A DNA stretch of 64,000 nucleotides from Emcibacter sp. SYSU 3D8 (GTDB taxonomy: Bacteria; Pseudomonadota; Alphaproteobacteria; SMXS01). Within the stretch, counting starts at the first letter, position 1. The number at the start of each line of letters is the position of its first letter. The notes beneath the pieces were generated by a model. That model searched no databases. It was not told where the DNA came from and worked only from the letters and a program-made list of their open reading frames with translations. The stretch lies in contig NZ_JBBYXK010000002.1 in the NCBI RefSeq assembly GCF_039655875.1, positions 744,001-808,000 on the forward strand, read 5' to 3'. The translations under genes were made by a program, and so were the position numbers. Below, in pieces: positions 12,420 to 21,190 of the stretch.

Positions 12420-12865
12420 CCCAGCTTTCGCTCCATAGTCCGGTGGGCGATCTGACGGTAAGCGAGGATGACGGCGCCATCGTCTCCCTCGACTGGGGCT
12501 GGGGCGCCGTGCAGACCGAAACGCCGTTATTGCTCGAAGCCCGGCGGCAATTGCACCTCTACTTCGACGGCGACCTGACGCAGTTCAACCTGAACCTGCG
12601 TCCCCACGGCACGCCTTTCCGCCACCGGGTATGGACGGCAATGCGCAAAATTCCCTACGGGAAAACAGAGACTTACGGAAGCGTTGCCGGCCAGCTTCAG
12701 TCGGCCTCCCGCGCTGTCGGCGGCGCGTGCGGCGCCAACCCGATACCGATCCTCATCCCGTGCCACCGGATTCTCGCCGCTGGCGGCGGTCTTGGCGGAT
12801 ATTCGGGGGAGGGCGGCACCGAAACCAAAATGTTCCTGCTGCGCCTCGAGCGCGCACTGCCCTAA
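12416..12865 (+). CDS. ogt: Methylated-DNA-[protein]-cysteine S-methyltransferase
   Basis: A 149-residue suicide alkyltransferase that repairs O6-alkylguanine. The active-site PCHR (115-118, acceptor Cys116) and the upstream RALRNIPYG-like segment (RKIPYGKTETYG) are present. This is shorter than Ada and lacks the N-terminal methylphosphotriester domain. Coupled to the YyaL-type gene by ATGA overlap, an arrangement of unknown significance. Confidence 0.92.
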
Positions 12866-12966
12866 CATTCACGCATCGTCTTTCGCCCGACTGCTGCGCT
12901 GCCATCAGGCAGGGTGAAAAACCTGTCCGCTTGCCACACCCGAATTTATGAGAAGGGTCGATCACC

Positions 12967-13515
12967 ATGGCCGAAATCTCCCAGGAAATACCTGCCGCCA
13001 AGGTCAAGAAATCCAGCGAGCAATATTATTTCCGGTTTCACCTTCCCCATGCCCATCTGGCCCCGGTCTTTGGCGACGACTGGTTTTCACTCCGGGCGGA
13101 AGCCTTTGCCCGGTTCTTCGGCACGCCGGGCTTTCTTATCGGCCAGACGCTGATCGTCGTTTGCTGGATCGTCGCCAATGAAATGGGGCTCGTCGAATTC
13201 GACATTTACCCCTTCATCCTGCTCAACCTGGCGTTCAGCCTCCAGGCCGCCTATGCCGCGCCGCTGATCCTGCTGGCCCAGACCCGGCAGGCCGACCGCG
13301 ACAAGGCCAACGCCCAGGCCGACGCGCAGCACCGTGAGGACATGAACACCGCCAACGCCGAGCGCCAGCTGTTTTCCACGCAGCAGACCACGCTGCTGCT
13401 CGAGATGATGCGCGAGAACACCCAACTTACCGAGGATGTGCGGAATCTGACCGAGAAGGTGGAGAAGCTGATCGGCGAAATCCACCGGTCCGTCTGCCCG
13501 CCGCAGCCGACCTGA
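12967..13515 (+). CDS. DUF1003 family membrane protein
   Basis: 182 residues. It carries the DUF1003 core, with two membrane helices at about residues 51-70 and 76-100 separated by a short loop (EFDIYPFILLNLAFS), and QAAYAAPLILLAQTRQADRDK after the second. A long charged C-terminal region (105-170) is probably coiled coil. The first 35 residues are an unusual hydrophilic extension. Function of the family is unknown. It stands alone, 101 bp after ogt. Confidence 0.85.
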   Translation: MAEISQEIPAAKVKKSSEQYYFRFHLPHAHLAPVFGDDWFSLRAEAFARFFGTPGFLIGQTLIVVCWIVANEMGLVEFDIYPFILLNLAFSLQAAYAAPLILLAQTRQADRDKANAQADAQHREDMNTANAERQLFSTQQTTLLLEMMRENTQLTEDVRNLTEKVEKLIGEIHRSVCPPQPT

Positions 13516-13656
13516 TCCCGCCGCTTCTGGTCCGCCCTGGGCGTCGGTCACCGGCAAAGCTGCCGGTCACGGCACCTACCGCGTGTCCAATAGTCTTGAG
13601 ACCCTTCAGCCGTCCCACTAGAGTTCGCGTCACCACAGGACAGAAGGAGATCACGG

Positions 13657-14355
13657 ATGAGCGAGATCAATATCCAGGCCACGGATGGCAGCGGCACCTT
13701 CATGGGCTATCTCGCCAAACCTGAAAGCGGCCGGGGACCGGCCGTCGTCGTGATCCAGGAGATTTTCGGCGTGAACTCCTTCGTCCGCGAAACCGCCGAC
13801 TGGCTCGCTTCCCAGGGTTACATCGCCCTGGCGCCCGACCTGTTCTGGCGGCAGGAACCGGGTATCCAACTCACCGACAAGACCGAGGCCGACTGGGCCA
13901 AGGCATTCGAGCTGTTCAACGGCTTCAACATCGACAAGGGCATCGAGGATATCGCCGCCACCATCGACGCACTGCGCAACATGGACGGATGCACCGGCAA
14001 GGTGGGCGCCGTCGGTTATTGCCTGGGCGGTCTGCTCGCCTATCTGACGGCGGCGCGAACCAGCATCGACGCGGCCGTCGGCTATTACGGTGTCTCGATC
14101 AACGACCGGCTTTCCGAGGCGTCCGGCATCAGGAAGCCGCTGCTGCTGCATGTGGCGTCCGAGGACGGCTTCGTGCCCAAGGAGGCGCAGGCCGCCATGC
14201 ATGCGGGCCTCGACGCCAATGCCAGGGTCACCCTGCACGATTATCCGGGCCGTGATCACGCCTTCGCCCGGACCGGCGGTGAGCATTACGACAAGGCGGA
14301 TGCCGACCTGGCCAACAAGCGCACACTCGACTTCTTCGCCGCCAATCTCGACTAG
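13657..14355 (+). CDS. Dienelactone hydrolase family protein
   Basis: A 232-residue alpha/beta hydrolase. The nucleophile elbow is GYCLGG with Cys122, as in carboxymethylenebutenolidase. Glu35 (VIQEIFGVN) and the late DYPGRDHAF (Asp, His) complete the family pattern. No aromatic-catabolism genes are nearby, so the substrate is open. Followed after 4 bp by a quinone oxidoreductase, hence probably one transcript. Confidence 0.9.
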   Translation: MSEINIQATDGSGTFMGYLAKPESGRGPAVVVIQEIFGVNSFVRETADWLASQGYIALAPDLFWRQEPGIQLTDKTEADWAKAFELFNGFNIDKGIEDIAATIDALRNMDGCTGKVGAVGYCLGGLLAYLTAARTSIDAAVGYYGVSINDRLSEASGIRKPLLLHVASEDGFVPKEAQAAMHAGLDANARVTLHDYPGRDHAFARTGGEHYDKADADLANKRTLDFFAANLD

Positions 14356-14359
14356 CCCG

Positions 14360-15346
14360 ATGGTCCGGGCCGTGATCATCGACCGTCAGGGCCCGCCCGA
14401 GGTCATGGAACTGCGCGAACTCGCACTGGCCGAACCCGGTCCAGGCGAGGTCGTCATGCGCAATGCGGCTATCGGCTTCAACTTCCTCGACACCTACCAG
14501 CGCGCGGGCGTCTATCCCATGAAGATGCCGGCGCGCATGGGCAACGAGGCGGCCGGCATCGTCGAGTCCGTCGGTGCCGGCGTCAGCGATTTCCGGGTCG
14601 GTGATCGGGTGGCGACCATCAGCGCCGGTCCCGGGGCCTATGCCGAGAAGTGGATTGTTCCGGCCGACACCCTGATCCGTCTTCCCGCGGACATTACCTT
14701 CGAGGTTGCCGCCGCTTCGCTGCTGAAAGGCCTGACCGCTGAATACCTGCTGCGCCGGACCTACGAGGTCCAGCCCGGCGACACCATCCTGTTCCATGCA
14801 GCCGCCGGCGGCGTCGGTCTCATCGCCTGCCAGTGGGCAAGACATCTCGGCGCCACCGTCATCGGCACCGCCGGCAGCGAGGCCAAGGCCGAGATCGCCC
14901 TGGCACATGGCTGCGCTCACGTCCTGATCACCGGCCGCGACGACATCCCGGCCCGGGTGCGGCAGTTGACCGGCGGGCAGGGCGTACCGGTGGTTTACGA
15001 TTCCATTGGCAAGGACACCTGGGAAGCCTCGCTCGACTGCTTGCGTCCACGCGGCCTGATGGTCAGCTTCGGCAATGCATCGGGCGCCGTCACCGGCGTC
15101 AATCTGGGCATCCTCGCGGCAAAGGGCTCGCTCTACGTCACGCGGCCCGGCATCAATGCCTACATCGCAGAGTCCGGCGAACGCGACAAGGCCGTGAGCG
15201 CGCTGTTCGATGTCATCCGCCGGGGCGCCGTCCGCATAGAAATCAATCAGACCTACCGGCTGGACGACATCGTTCGGTTGCATCGGGACGCGGAAGGCCG
15301 CAAACATACCGGTTCCACCGTCATCCTGCCTGACGAGCCGGCCTGA
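14360..15346 (+). CDS. Quinone oxidoreductase, zeta-crystallin family
   Basis: A 328-residue medium-chain dehydrogenase/reductase. The N-terminal GroES-like fold begins [16 protein letters not shown]. The NADPH-binding Rossmann signature is [19 protein letters not shown]. No catalytic or structural zinc cysteines are present, as expected for QOR enzymes. ATG 14360 sits just after the dienelactone hydrolase stop. The likely reaction is NADPH-dependent quinone or enone reduction. Confidence 0.92.
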   Translation: MVRAVIIDRQGPPEVMELRELALAEPGPGEVVMRNAAIGFNFLDTYQRAGVYPMKMPARMGNEAAGIVESVGAGVSDFRVGDRVATISAGPGAYAEKWIVPADTLIRLPADITFEVAAASLLKGLTAEYLLRRTYEVQPGDTILFHAAAGGVGLIACQWARHLGATVIGTAGSEAKAEIALAHGCAHVLITGRDDIPARVRQLTGGQGVPVVYDSIGKDTWEASLDCLRPRGLMVSFGNASGAVTGVNLGILAAKGSLYVTRPGINAYIAESGERDKAVSALFDVIRRGAVRIEINQTYRLDDIVRLHRDAEGRKHTGSTVILPDEPA

Positions 15347-15381
15347 CGTCCGCCCGACCCCGTACAGGCCAAGCAGGCCCA

Positions 15382-16329
15382 ATGAATCGCAAGACACCAC
15401 CTATTGTTTCGCCGTACCGGACGTTTACCCGCGCCGAATGGTCGCGGCTGCGTGAAGATACGCCGCTCACCCTGTCGCCTGAAGAACTCGACCAGCTGAA
15501 GGGCCTCAACGAGCCCATCTCCATGGACGAGGTGGTGGACATCTATCTGCCCATGTCGCGGCTGATCAACCTGCACTACGCCGCCTCGCAGCAGCTGTTT
15601 CGCGCCACCAACCGGTTCCTCGGCCTCGAGTCGCGCAAGGTGCCCTACATCATCGGCATGGCGGGCAGCGTCTCGGTTGGCAAGAGCACCACGGCCCGCA
15701 TCCTGCGGACACTGCTTAGCCGCTGGCCGGATCATCCCCGGGTGGACCTGGTGCCCACCGATGGCTTTCTGCTGCCGAACGAGGAAATGGAACGCCGCGG
15801 CATCATGAACCGCAAGGGCTTTCCCGAAAGCTACGATCTCCATGCCATGCTGGCGTTCATGGCCGACGTGAAGGCCGGCAAGCACAACGTGTCGGCACCG
15901 ACCTATTCACACCTGGTCTACAACGTGCAGCCTGACAGACGGTTGGTGGTCGATGTGCCTGACATCCTGATCGTCGAGGGACTCAACGTGCTGCAGACCA
16001 GCCCGGCCGCCTCCGAGCCCATGCCCTATGTGTCGGATTTCTTCGATTTCTCGATCTATATCGACGCCACCGAGGCAGATCTGCACCAATGGTATGTGGA
16101 ACGCTTCCTGCGCCTGCGGGAAACCGCGTTCCGCGATCCGCAATCCTATTTCCATCGCTATGCCATGCTGACCGAGGCCGAGGCGCAGGACACCGCCACC
16201 TCGATCTGGGAGACCATCAATCTGGTGAATCTGCGCCGCAATATCCTGCCCACCCGCCAGCGCGCCGACCTGATCCTGCGCAAGGGCAATGATCACACCA
16301 TGGAATCCGTGGCGCTCAGGGGGGCGTAG
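15382..16329 (+). CDS. coaA: Type I pantothenate kinase
   Basis: 315 residues, full length. Phosphorylates pantothenate, the first step of CoA synthesis. The P-loop GSVSVGKST lies near residues 94-102, with [11 protein letters not shown] at the N-terminus and [12 protein letters not shown] at the end, all typical of prokaryotic CoaA. In many alphaproteobacteria coaA follows hisE; here it sits between quinone oxidoreductase and rho, 17 kb from the his genes. Confidence 0.96.
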   Translation: MNRKTPPIVSPYRTFTRAEWSRLREDTPLTLSPEELDQLKGLNEPISMDEVVDIYLPMSRLINLHYAASQQLFRATNRFLGLESRKVPYIIGMAGSVSVGKSTTARILRTLLSRWPDHPRVDLVPTDGFLLPNEEMERRGIMNRKGFPESYDLHAMLAFMADVKAGKHNVSAPTYSHLVYNVQPDRRLVVDVPDILIVEGLNVLQTSPAASEPMPYVSDFFDFSIYIDATEADLHQWYVERFLRLRETAFRDPQSYFHRYAMLTEAEAQDTATSIWETINLVNLRRNILPTRQRADLILRKGNDHTMESVALRGA

Positions 16330-16339
16330 GTGTCCGAAC

Positions 16340-16364
16340 GCCGTCCCCGCGTGACGGGAACGGC
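16340..16364. terminator. Stem-loop between convergent coaA and rho
   Basis: GCCGTCCCCG, a 5-base loop, then CGGGAACGGC: a 10-bp stem with one mismatch in the 42-bp gap between two convergent stop codons. There is no long T run on either side, so it may act as a weak or bidirectional terminator. Confidence 0.5.
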
Positions 16365-16371
16365 AATCAGA

Positions 16372-17640
16372 TCAGGTATTCATCGACTCGAAGAAATCGG
16401 CGTTGTTCTTGCTGTCCTTGACCTTGCCCAGCAGGAACTCGATGGCATCGACCGTACCCATCGGGTTGAGGATGCGGCGCAGCACCCACATCTTCGACAA
16501 GGTGCCCTTGTCGACCAGCAACTCTTCCTTGCGGGTGCCGGATTTCAGGATATCGATCGCCGGGAACACCCGCTTGTCCGAAACCTTGCGGTCCAGAATG
16601 ATTTCCGAGTTACCCGTACCCTTGAATTCCTCGAAGATCACCTCGTCCATGCGGCTGCCGGTGTCGATCAGCGCGGTGGCGATGATGGTCAGCGAACCGC
16701 CTTCCTCGATGTTACGGGCAGCGCCGAAGAAACGCTTGGGCCGCTGCAGGGCGTTGGCGTCCACGCCGCCGGTCAGCACCTTGCCGGACGACGGCACAAC
16801 GGTATTGTAGGCACGTGCCAGGCGGGTGATCGAATCGAGCAGGATCACCACGTCGCGCTTGTGCTCGACAAGGCGCTTGGCCTTCTCGATGACCATCTCG
16901 GTGACAGCCACGTGCCGGGTTGCCGGCTCGTCGAAGGTCGAACTGATGACCTCGCCCTTTACCGAGCGCGCCATGTCGGTCACTTCCTCGGGCCGCTCGT
17001 CGATGAGCAGCACGATCAGATAGACTTCCGGGTGATTGGCGCTGATGGAATGCGCGATATTCTGCAGCAAGACGGTCTTGCCGGTACGCGGCGGCGCCAC
17101 GACCAGGGCGCGCTGGCCCTTGCCGAGTGGCGAGATGATATCGATGATCCGGGAACTCAGATCCTCGTTTTTCGAATCGCCCTTGGCATCGCTGCGATCC
17201 AGCACCAGCCGTTCGTCGGGATAGAGCGGCGTGAGGTTGTCGAAGTTGACCTTGTGCCGGGCCTTCTCCGTATCCTCGAAATTGATGGTGTTGACCTTGA
17301 GCAGTGCGAAATAGCGCTCGCTGTCCTTCGGTGCCCGGATCGGACCCTCGATGGTGTCGCCGGTCCGCATTCCGAAACGGCGGATCTGGGTCGGACTGAG
17401 ATAGATGTCGTCGGGACCGGGCAGATAGTTCGCCTCGGGCGACCGCAGGAAACCGAACCCGTCCTGCAGCACTTCGAGCACACCGCTACCGGTGATCTCT
17501 TCGCCCTGAAACGCCAGTTGCTTGAGGATCGCAAACATCATGTCCTGTTTGCGCATGTTCGAAGCGTTCTCGATTTCGAGCTCTTCGGCGAACGCCAGCA
17601 AGTCAGGCGGCGACTTGCCCTTAAGTTCTTGTAGATTCAT
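16372..17640 (-). CDS. rho: Transcription termination factor Rho
   Basis: 422 residues. Hexameric RNA helicase that ends transcription. Start at ATG 17640 ([20 protein letters not shown]). The N-terminal helical region and RNA-binding cold-shock-like domain (GFGFLRS) are followed by Walker A APPRTGKT and Walker [17 protein letters not shown]. The C-terminal R-loop and DAIEFLLGK are intact. Downstream of hemE-hemJ on the same strand. Confidence 0.97.
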   Translation of the reverse strand: MNLQELKGKSPPDLLAFAEELEIENASNMRKQDMMFAILKQLAFQGEEITGSGVLEVLQDGFGFLRSPEANYLPGPDDIYLSPTQIRRFGMRTGDTIEGPIRAPKDSERYFALLKVNTINFEDTEKARHKVNFDNLTPLYPDERLVLDRSDAKGDSKNEDLSSRIIDIISPLGKGQRALVVAPPRTGKTVLLQNIAHSISANHPEVYLIVLLIDERPEEVTDMARSVKGEVISSTFDEPATRHVAVTEMVIEKAKRLVEHKRDVVILLDSITRLARAYNTVVPSSGKVLTGGVDANALQRPKRFFGAARNIEEGGSLTIIATALIDTGSRMDEVIFEEFKGTGNSEIILDRKVSDKRVFPAIDILKSGTRKEELLVDKGTLSKMWVLRRILNPMGTVDAIEFLLGKVKDSKNNADFFESMNT

Positions 17641-17880
17641 CGGAATATCCGATTGCCTTCTGGAAGGAGGGAACTGTTGCGACCGACCCGGGATCAAGTG
17701 GCAAATGCCAACTCATTGCGTCCCACCGGTTGGTCGTACTGGTTCTGTGGAGTGTTTTTCCGAGAGACCCCGGAAAGGGGTGCGACAGCGATTACTGCCA
17801 TGAGATATGGCCACAATGGCCAATGGTTCAAGCCTTGTCCAGCAAAAATAGCGACACCCGGAAAGCGCTCGAACAGGGCG
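17641..17880 (-). promoter_or_regulatory. Rho upstream leader region
   Basis: 240 bp without a credible gene between the hemJ stop and the rho start. It likely carries the rho promoter and untranslated leader. Rho genes are autoregulated by attenuation in their leaders in other bacteria; no specific element could be assigned here. Confidence 0.4.
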
Positions 17881-18333
17881 TCACGTCCGGCTGCCGACTA
17901 CCACCAGTAGCACAATCCCGATCATGAGCACGGTCGGAATTTCGTTCATCACCCGGTAATACCGGGCGGTCCTGGCCCGCTGATCCTCGCGGAATCGCCG
18001 CACATGGCCCGCCATCACGCCATGCACCCCAAACATCAGGAACACGAGAGCAAGTTTTCCATGCATCCAGCCGTGTTTCAGAAAGGTCCAGTCGCTGGCC
18101 CAAAGCAGCAGCACGCCCAGGATGAACGCCACGATCATGGCCGGATTGATGATCGCCTTCAGCAGCCTGCGTTCCATGACCTTGAATATCTCGGATGCCT
18201 CCGAGCCCGGCATGGTGCCCGAGTGGTAGACGAACAGCCGCGGCAGATAGAGCATGCCCGCCATCCACGCGATCACCGCAATGATGTGCAGCGCCAGGAG
18301 CCAGGGTTGAATTTCAGCCAGAAACAGGGGCAT
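17881..18333 (-). CDS. hemJ: Protoporphyrinogen IX oxidase HemJ
   Basis: A 150-residue integral membrane protein with about four helices. LHIIAVIAWMAGMLYLPRLFVYH contains the conserved His and Arg of HemJ, and the late RYYRVMNEIPTVLMIGIV is the other family signature. Performs the penultimate step of heme synthesis. It lies between hemE and rho in the common alphaproteobacterial order. Confidence 0.94.
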   Translation of the reverse strand: MPLFLAEIQPWLLALHIIAVIAWMAGMLYLPRLFVYHSGTMPGSEASEIFKVMERRLLKAIINPAMIVAFILGVLLLWASDWTFLKHGWMHGKLALVFLMFGVHGVMAGHVRRFREDQRARTARYYRVMNEIPTVLMIGIVLLVVVGSRT

Positions 18334-18351
18334 CGATGGTCTCCCGCAATA

Positions 18352-19401
18352 TCAGGCGTTGCGCCAGTTCCTGATCAGCTCGGATAGCGCCGCCACATGT
18401 TCGGGTGGCGTCTGGGGCACGATGCCATGGCCCAGGTTGAAGATGAAAGGTCCGTTCGACAATGTACCGAGAATGTGCCGTGCCTGGTCTTCCATCGCCT
18501 TGCCGCCAGTCACGACAGCCAGAGGATCCAGGTTGCCCTGGATTGCGACTGTGCTCTGCAACGTCCGGGCTGCCCATCCCACCGGCATGGAGGTATCGAT
18601 TCCGACACCGTCGATACCGGTAGCGGCGACATAATCCGCCGTTTTTGACCCGGCGCCGCGCGGAAATCCGATCACCGGCACATCGGGATAGCGCTGCTTC
18701 AGCTGGCTGACGATGGCCTGTGTCGGCGCCACGCACCAGCGGGCGAACTGATCCTCGGACAACACGCCCGACCAGCTGTCAAACAATTGCACCGCATGCG
18801 CGCCGGCCTCGATCTGATGGCCCAGATAGGCTGTCGTTGCCTCAACCAGAACATCGATCAGGGCGCCGAACACCTGCGGATCGCGCAGGGCCCACAACCT
18901 GGTTTCCTGGAATTCCTTCGAGCCGTGTCCTTCGACCATGTAGCAGGCTACCGTCCAGGGCGATCCCGCAAACCCGATCAGCGCGGTGCCGTCCGGCAGC
19001 GCGCCGGCTACCCGGCTGACGGTTTCATAAACCGGTGATAGCCGCTCATGGATGGTGGCGGGGTCAAGCGCGGCCACGCCGGCCCCGGTCCGGATCGGCT
19101 CGAGTACAGGACCTTCACCCTCCCGATATTCCAGTTTCTGGCCCAGCGCGTCGGGGATCAGCAGGATATCGGCGAACAGGATCGCTGCGTCCATGCCGTA
19201 CCGGCGGATCGGCTGCAACGTCACTTCCGCAGCGGCTTCGGGGCTGTAGCACAGCTCCAGGAAGTCGCCGACCTGTGCCCTGATTTTGCGGTATTCCGGC
19301 AGATATCGGCCAGCCTGACGCATGAACCAGAAAGGTGGCCGGTCCACGGGACGATGGGCCAGCGCGTCGATCAGACGCTTGCCGGTGGAAGGCTTGTTCA
19401 C
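18352..19401 (-). CDS. hemE: Uroporphyrinogen decarboxylase
   Basis: 349 residues. Converts uroporphyrinogen III to coproporphyrinogen III. The substrate-binding opening RPPFWFMRQAGRYLPEYR is present, as are FADILLIPDALG and GFAGSPWTVACYMVEG. GTG start at 19401, with an AAAGAGG Shine-Dalgarno. First gene left of the predicted origin, transcribed away from it. Confidence 0.97.
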   Translation of the reverse strand: MNKPSTGKRLIDALAHRPVDRPPFWFMRQAGRYLPEYRKIRAQVGDFLELCYSPEAAAEVTLQPIRRYGMDAAILFADILLIPDALGQKLEYREGEGPVLEPIRTGAGVAALDPATIHERLSPVYETVSRVAGALPDGTALIGFAGSPWTVACYMVEGHGSKEFQETRLWALRDPQVFGALIDVLVEATTAYLGHQIEAGAHAVQLFDSWSGVLSEDQFARWCVAPTQAIVSQLKQRYPDVPVIGFPRGAGSKTADYVAATGIDGVGIDTSMPVGWAARTLQSTVAIQGNLDPLAVVTGGKAMEDQARHILGTLSNGPFIFNLGHGIVPQTPPEHVAALSELIRNWRNA

Positions 19402-19591
19402 GCGCCTCTTTCCTTAAAGATTTTTTATAGGGGTAAGGTAGTAGTTGTAGTGGATGCCTGTGAGTCACGGGGGTTGCGCAGTCATACAATACTTGACTGC
19501 ATACTGACCACCTTTATGCCCGGTTTTTCGGCAGCTCGCCGCTATGGTGGACAAGTCCACGGCTATCGAATGAATCCGCCCGACACACTGG

Positions 19592-19609
19592 TGTGAATCA
19601 TGGGGATAA
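19592..19609 (-). promoter_or_regulatory. Two abutting DnaA-box-like sites
   Basis: TGTGAATCA (19592-19600) directly followed by TGGGGATAA (19601-19609). On the minus strand these read TGATTCACA and TTATCCCCA. The second differs from TTATCCACA at one base; the first matches the Caulobacter G-box TGATCCACA except for one base. A GANTC site overlaps the first. Confidence 0.6.
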
Positions 19610-19636
19610 AAGAGTCCCGGCGCGACGTCCTTACCG

Positions 19637-19645
19637 TGATTCACA
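19637..19645 (+). promoter_or_regulatory. DnaA-box-like site TGATTCACA
   Basis: Same nonamer as the minus-strand box at 19592-19600, in the opposite orientation, one base from the Caulobacter G-box. It overlaps a GANTC site. Confidence 0.55.
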
Positions 19646-19689
19646 GGCCCACCGCGAATCTTGTTCAACCGATTCACTCTTTGACCGGT

Positions 19690-19698
19690 TTATCCCCG
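19690..19698 (+). promoter_or_regulatory. DnaA-box-like site TTATCCCCG
   Basis: Two mismatches to TTATCCACA. It shares the TTATCCCC core with the minus-strand box at 19601-19609. Confidence 0.45.
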
Positions 19699-19739
19699 TT
19701 CTCACTGACCGGGCTGCAATTGTTGCCATCGCGGCCAGG

Positions 19740-19759
19740 TTATGCACAGTTCGTGCACA
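19740..19759 (+). promoter_or_regulatory. DnaA box TTATGCACA followed by a weaker copy
   Basis: TTATGCACA at 19740-19748 fits the TTWTNCACA consensus fully. TCGTGCACA at 19751-19759 repeats the GCACA half 11 bp on, giving one helical turn. This pair ends 19 bp before the ppsR start. Confidence 0.65.
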
Positions 19760-19778
19760 GCGAAAAATTGGGCGGTTC

Positions 19779-20603
19779 ATGCAACGATTTCACCTCCATC
19801 TGGTATCCGACGCCACCGGCGAAACGCTGAGTTCCGTGGCCAAGGCTGCACTCGCGCAGTTCGAAGGCTTCGATGCCATGGAACACATGCACGCCATGCT
19901 CAGAAGCACCAAGCAGATGGAGCTGGCGCTTGCCGCGATCCAGCGCACGCCCGGCCTGGTGCTCTACACGCTGGTCGACCGCGAATTGCGCACCCAACTC
20001 GAGGAAGGCTGCCGCGCGCTGGGTATGCTGTCGATCGCCGTGCTCGATCCGGTGATGGACGCCTTCGGCCGGTTTCTCGGTGCCGAGGGTTCGGGCCGTC
20101 CCGGCCAGCAGCACGAGATGAACGCCGAATATTTCGGCCGCATCGAGGCCATGGGGTTCACCATGGCCCACGACGATGGTCTGCGAACCGACGACCTGCA
20201 TCAGGCCGACATCATCCTGCTGGGCGTGTCCCGGACATCGAAGACGCCGACCGGCATCTATCTGGCCAATCGGGGCCTGAAGGTTGCGAATATTCCGATC
20301 GTGCCAGGCGTATCGCTGCCAGAGGAGCTGGACGGGCTGAAAAGGCCGCTGATCGTGGCGCTCACGGTCTCGCCCGATCGGCTGGTGCATATCCGCCGCA
20401 CCCGGATGCGCGCCCTGTCCGAGCCCGAGGATACGGCCTATGCGGATCCTGAGGCGGTGACCGAGGAAATCACCGCGGCGCGCCGCCTGTATCTGAAACG
20501 GGGCTGGCCGATCATCGACGTCACCCGCCGCTCCATCGAGGAGACCGCCGCCGCGATCTACAGTCTCTATCAGCGCCGGCAGGAAGAGTTGGACAGGGAA
20601 TGA
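19779..20603 (+). CDS. ppsR: Pyruvate,phosphate dikinase / PEP synthase regulatory protein
   Basis: A 274-residue DUF299 bifunctional kinase/pyrophosphorylase that switches PEP synthase or PPDK by threonine phosphorylation. Start at ATG 19779, giving the family opening QRFHLHLVSDATGETL. The P-loop-like GVSRTSKTPTGIYLANRG lies near residues 148-165. It is the homolog of Rickettsia RP001, the gene flanking oriC in Caulobacter. Overlaps maf by 4 bp. Confidence 0.94.
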   Translation: MQRFHLHLVSDATGETLSSVAKAALAQFEGFDAMEHMHAMLRSTKQMELALAAIQRTPGLVLYTLVDRELRTQLEEGCRALGMLSIAVLDPVMDAFGRFLGAEGSGRPGQQHEMNAEYFGRIEAMGFTMAHDDGLRTDDLHQADIILLGVSRTSKTPTGIYLANRGLKVANIPIVPGVSLPEELDGLKRPLIVALTVSPDRLVHIRRTRMRALSEPEDTAYADPEAVTEEITAARRLYLKRGWPIIDVTRRSIEETAAAIYSLYQRRQEELDRE

Positions 20604-21190
20604 ACCGGCTGGTGCTGGCGTCGGGCAGCCGGGTGCGCGCTGCGTTGCTCCGCCAGGCCGGACTGGAATTCGATACGTGCGCGGCAGATGTCGATGAATT
20701 CGTCACCAAGCGGCAGATGGCAGGCGCCGACCCCATGGCCGTCGCCGAAGCGCTTGCCGCCATCAAGGCCGTCGCCGTCTCGCCGGCGTATCCCGGCGCG
20801 GTAGTCATCGGTGCGGACCAGATGCTGGTCTGCGGCGACGCGCTGTTCGACAAGCCGGCCAACCTCGACGAGGCGCGCAGCCATCTGCGGCGCCTGCGCG
20901 GCCGGACCCACCATCTGTGCACCGCCACGGCCCTGGTTCGCGACGGCGAGGTGCTGTGGCGGCATAGTGAACGCCCGGAGCTTGTCATGCGGCCATTCAG
21001 CGACTGCTTTATCGAGACCTATCTGTCGGCCGTCGGCGACGATGCCCTGCTGAGCGTCGGCGCCTATCAGCTTGAAGGCCGGGGCGCGCAGCTGTTCGAG
21101 CGGGTCAGCGGCGATTTCTTCTCCATCCTGGGCTTGCCTTTGCTGCCGCTGTTGGCTTTTCTGAGACACCGCCAACTGATCGAGGCCTGA
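20600..21190 (+). CDS. Maf family nucleotide pyrophosphatase
   Basis: 196 residues. House-cleaning NTP pyrophosphatase fold. It begins LVLASGSRVRAALLRQAGL, the Maf signature, and contains VVIGADQMLVCGD with the catalytic Asp and YQLEGRGAQLFERVSGDFFSILGLP at the end. Substrate preference (dTTP/UTP or m7GTP type) cannot be told apart by eye. Between ppsR and aroE in one run of tightly packed genes. Confidence 0.92.
   Translation: MNRLVLASGSRVRAALLRQAGLEFDTCAADVDEFVTKRQMAGADPMAVAEALAAIKAVAVSPAYPGAVVIGADQMLVCGDALFDKPANLDEARSHLRRLRGRTHHLCTATALVRDGEVLWRHSERPELVMRPFSDCFIETYLSAVGDDALLSVGAYQLEGRGAQLFERVSGDFFSILGLPLLPLLAFLRHRQLIEA

Larger units (their letters stand above)
19572..19675. promoter_or_regulatory. 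Cluster of six GANTC (CcrM-type) methylation sites
   Basis: GANTC occurs at 19572, 19595, 19612, 19638, 19656 and 19671, with a seventh at 19462. At about 65% GC fewer than one is expected in 104 bp. Such clusters mark alphaproteobacterial origins, where CcrM methylation state changes as the fork passes. Confidence 0.7.
19402..19778. other. oriC: Predicted chromosomal replication origin (oriC)
   Basis: A 377-bp gap between divergent hemE and ppsR, the location of the origin in Caulobacter crescentus and inferred in other alphaproteobacteria. It holds TTATGCACA (a full TTWTNCACA match), TTATCCCC-type boxes on both strands, two TGATTCACA boxes like Caulobacter G-boxes (TGATCCACA), seven GANTC sites, and an AT-rich tract at 19412-19429. 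A TTAA-N7-TTAT near-match to the CtrA box lies at 19414-19428. Flanking genes run outward on both sides. Functional proof is lacking. Confidence 0.8.
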
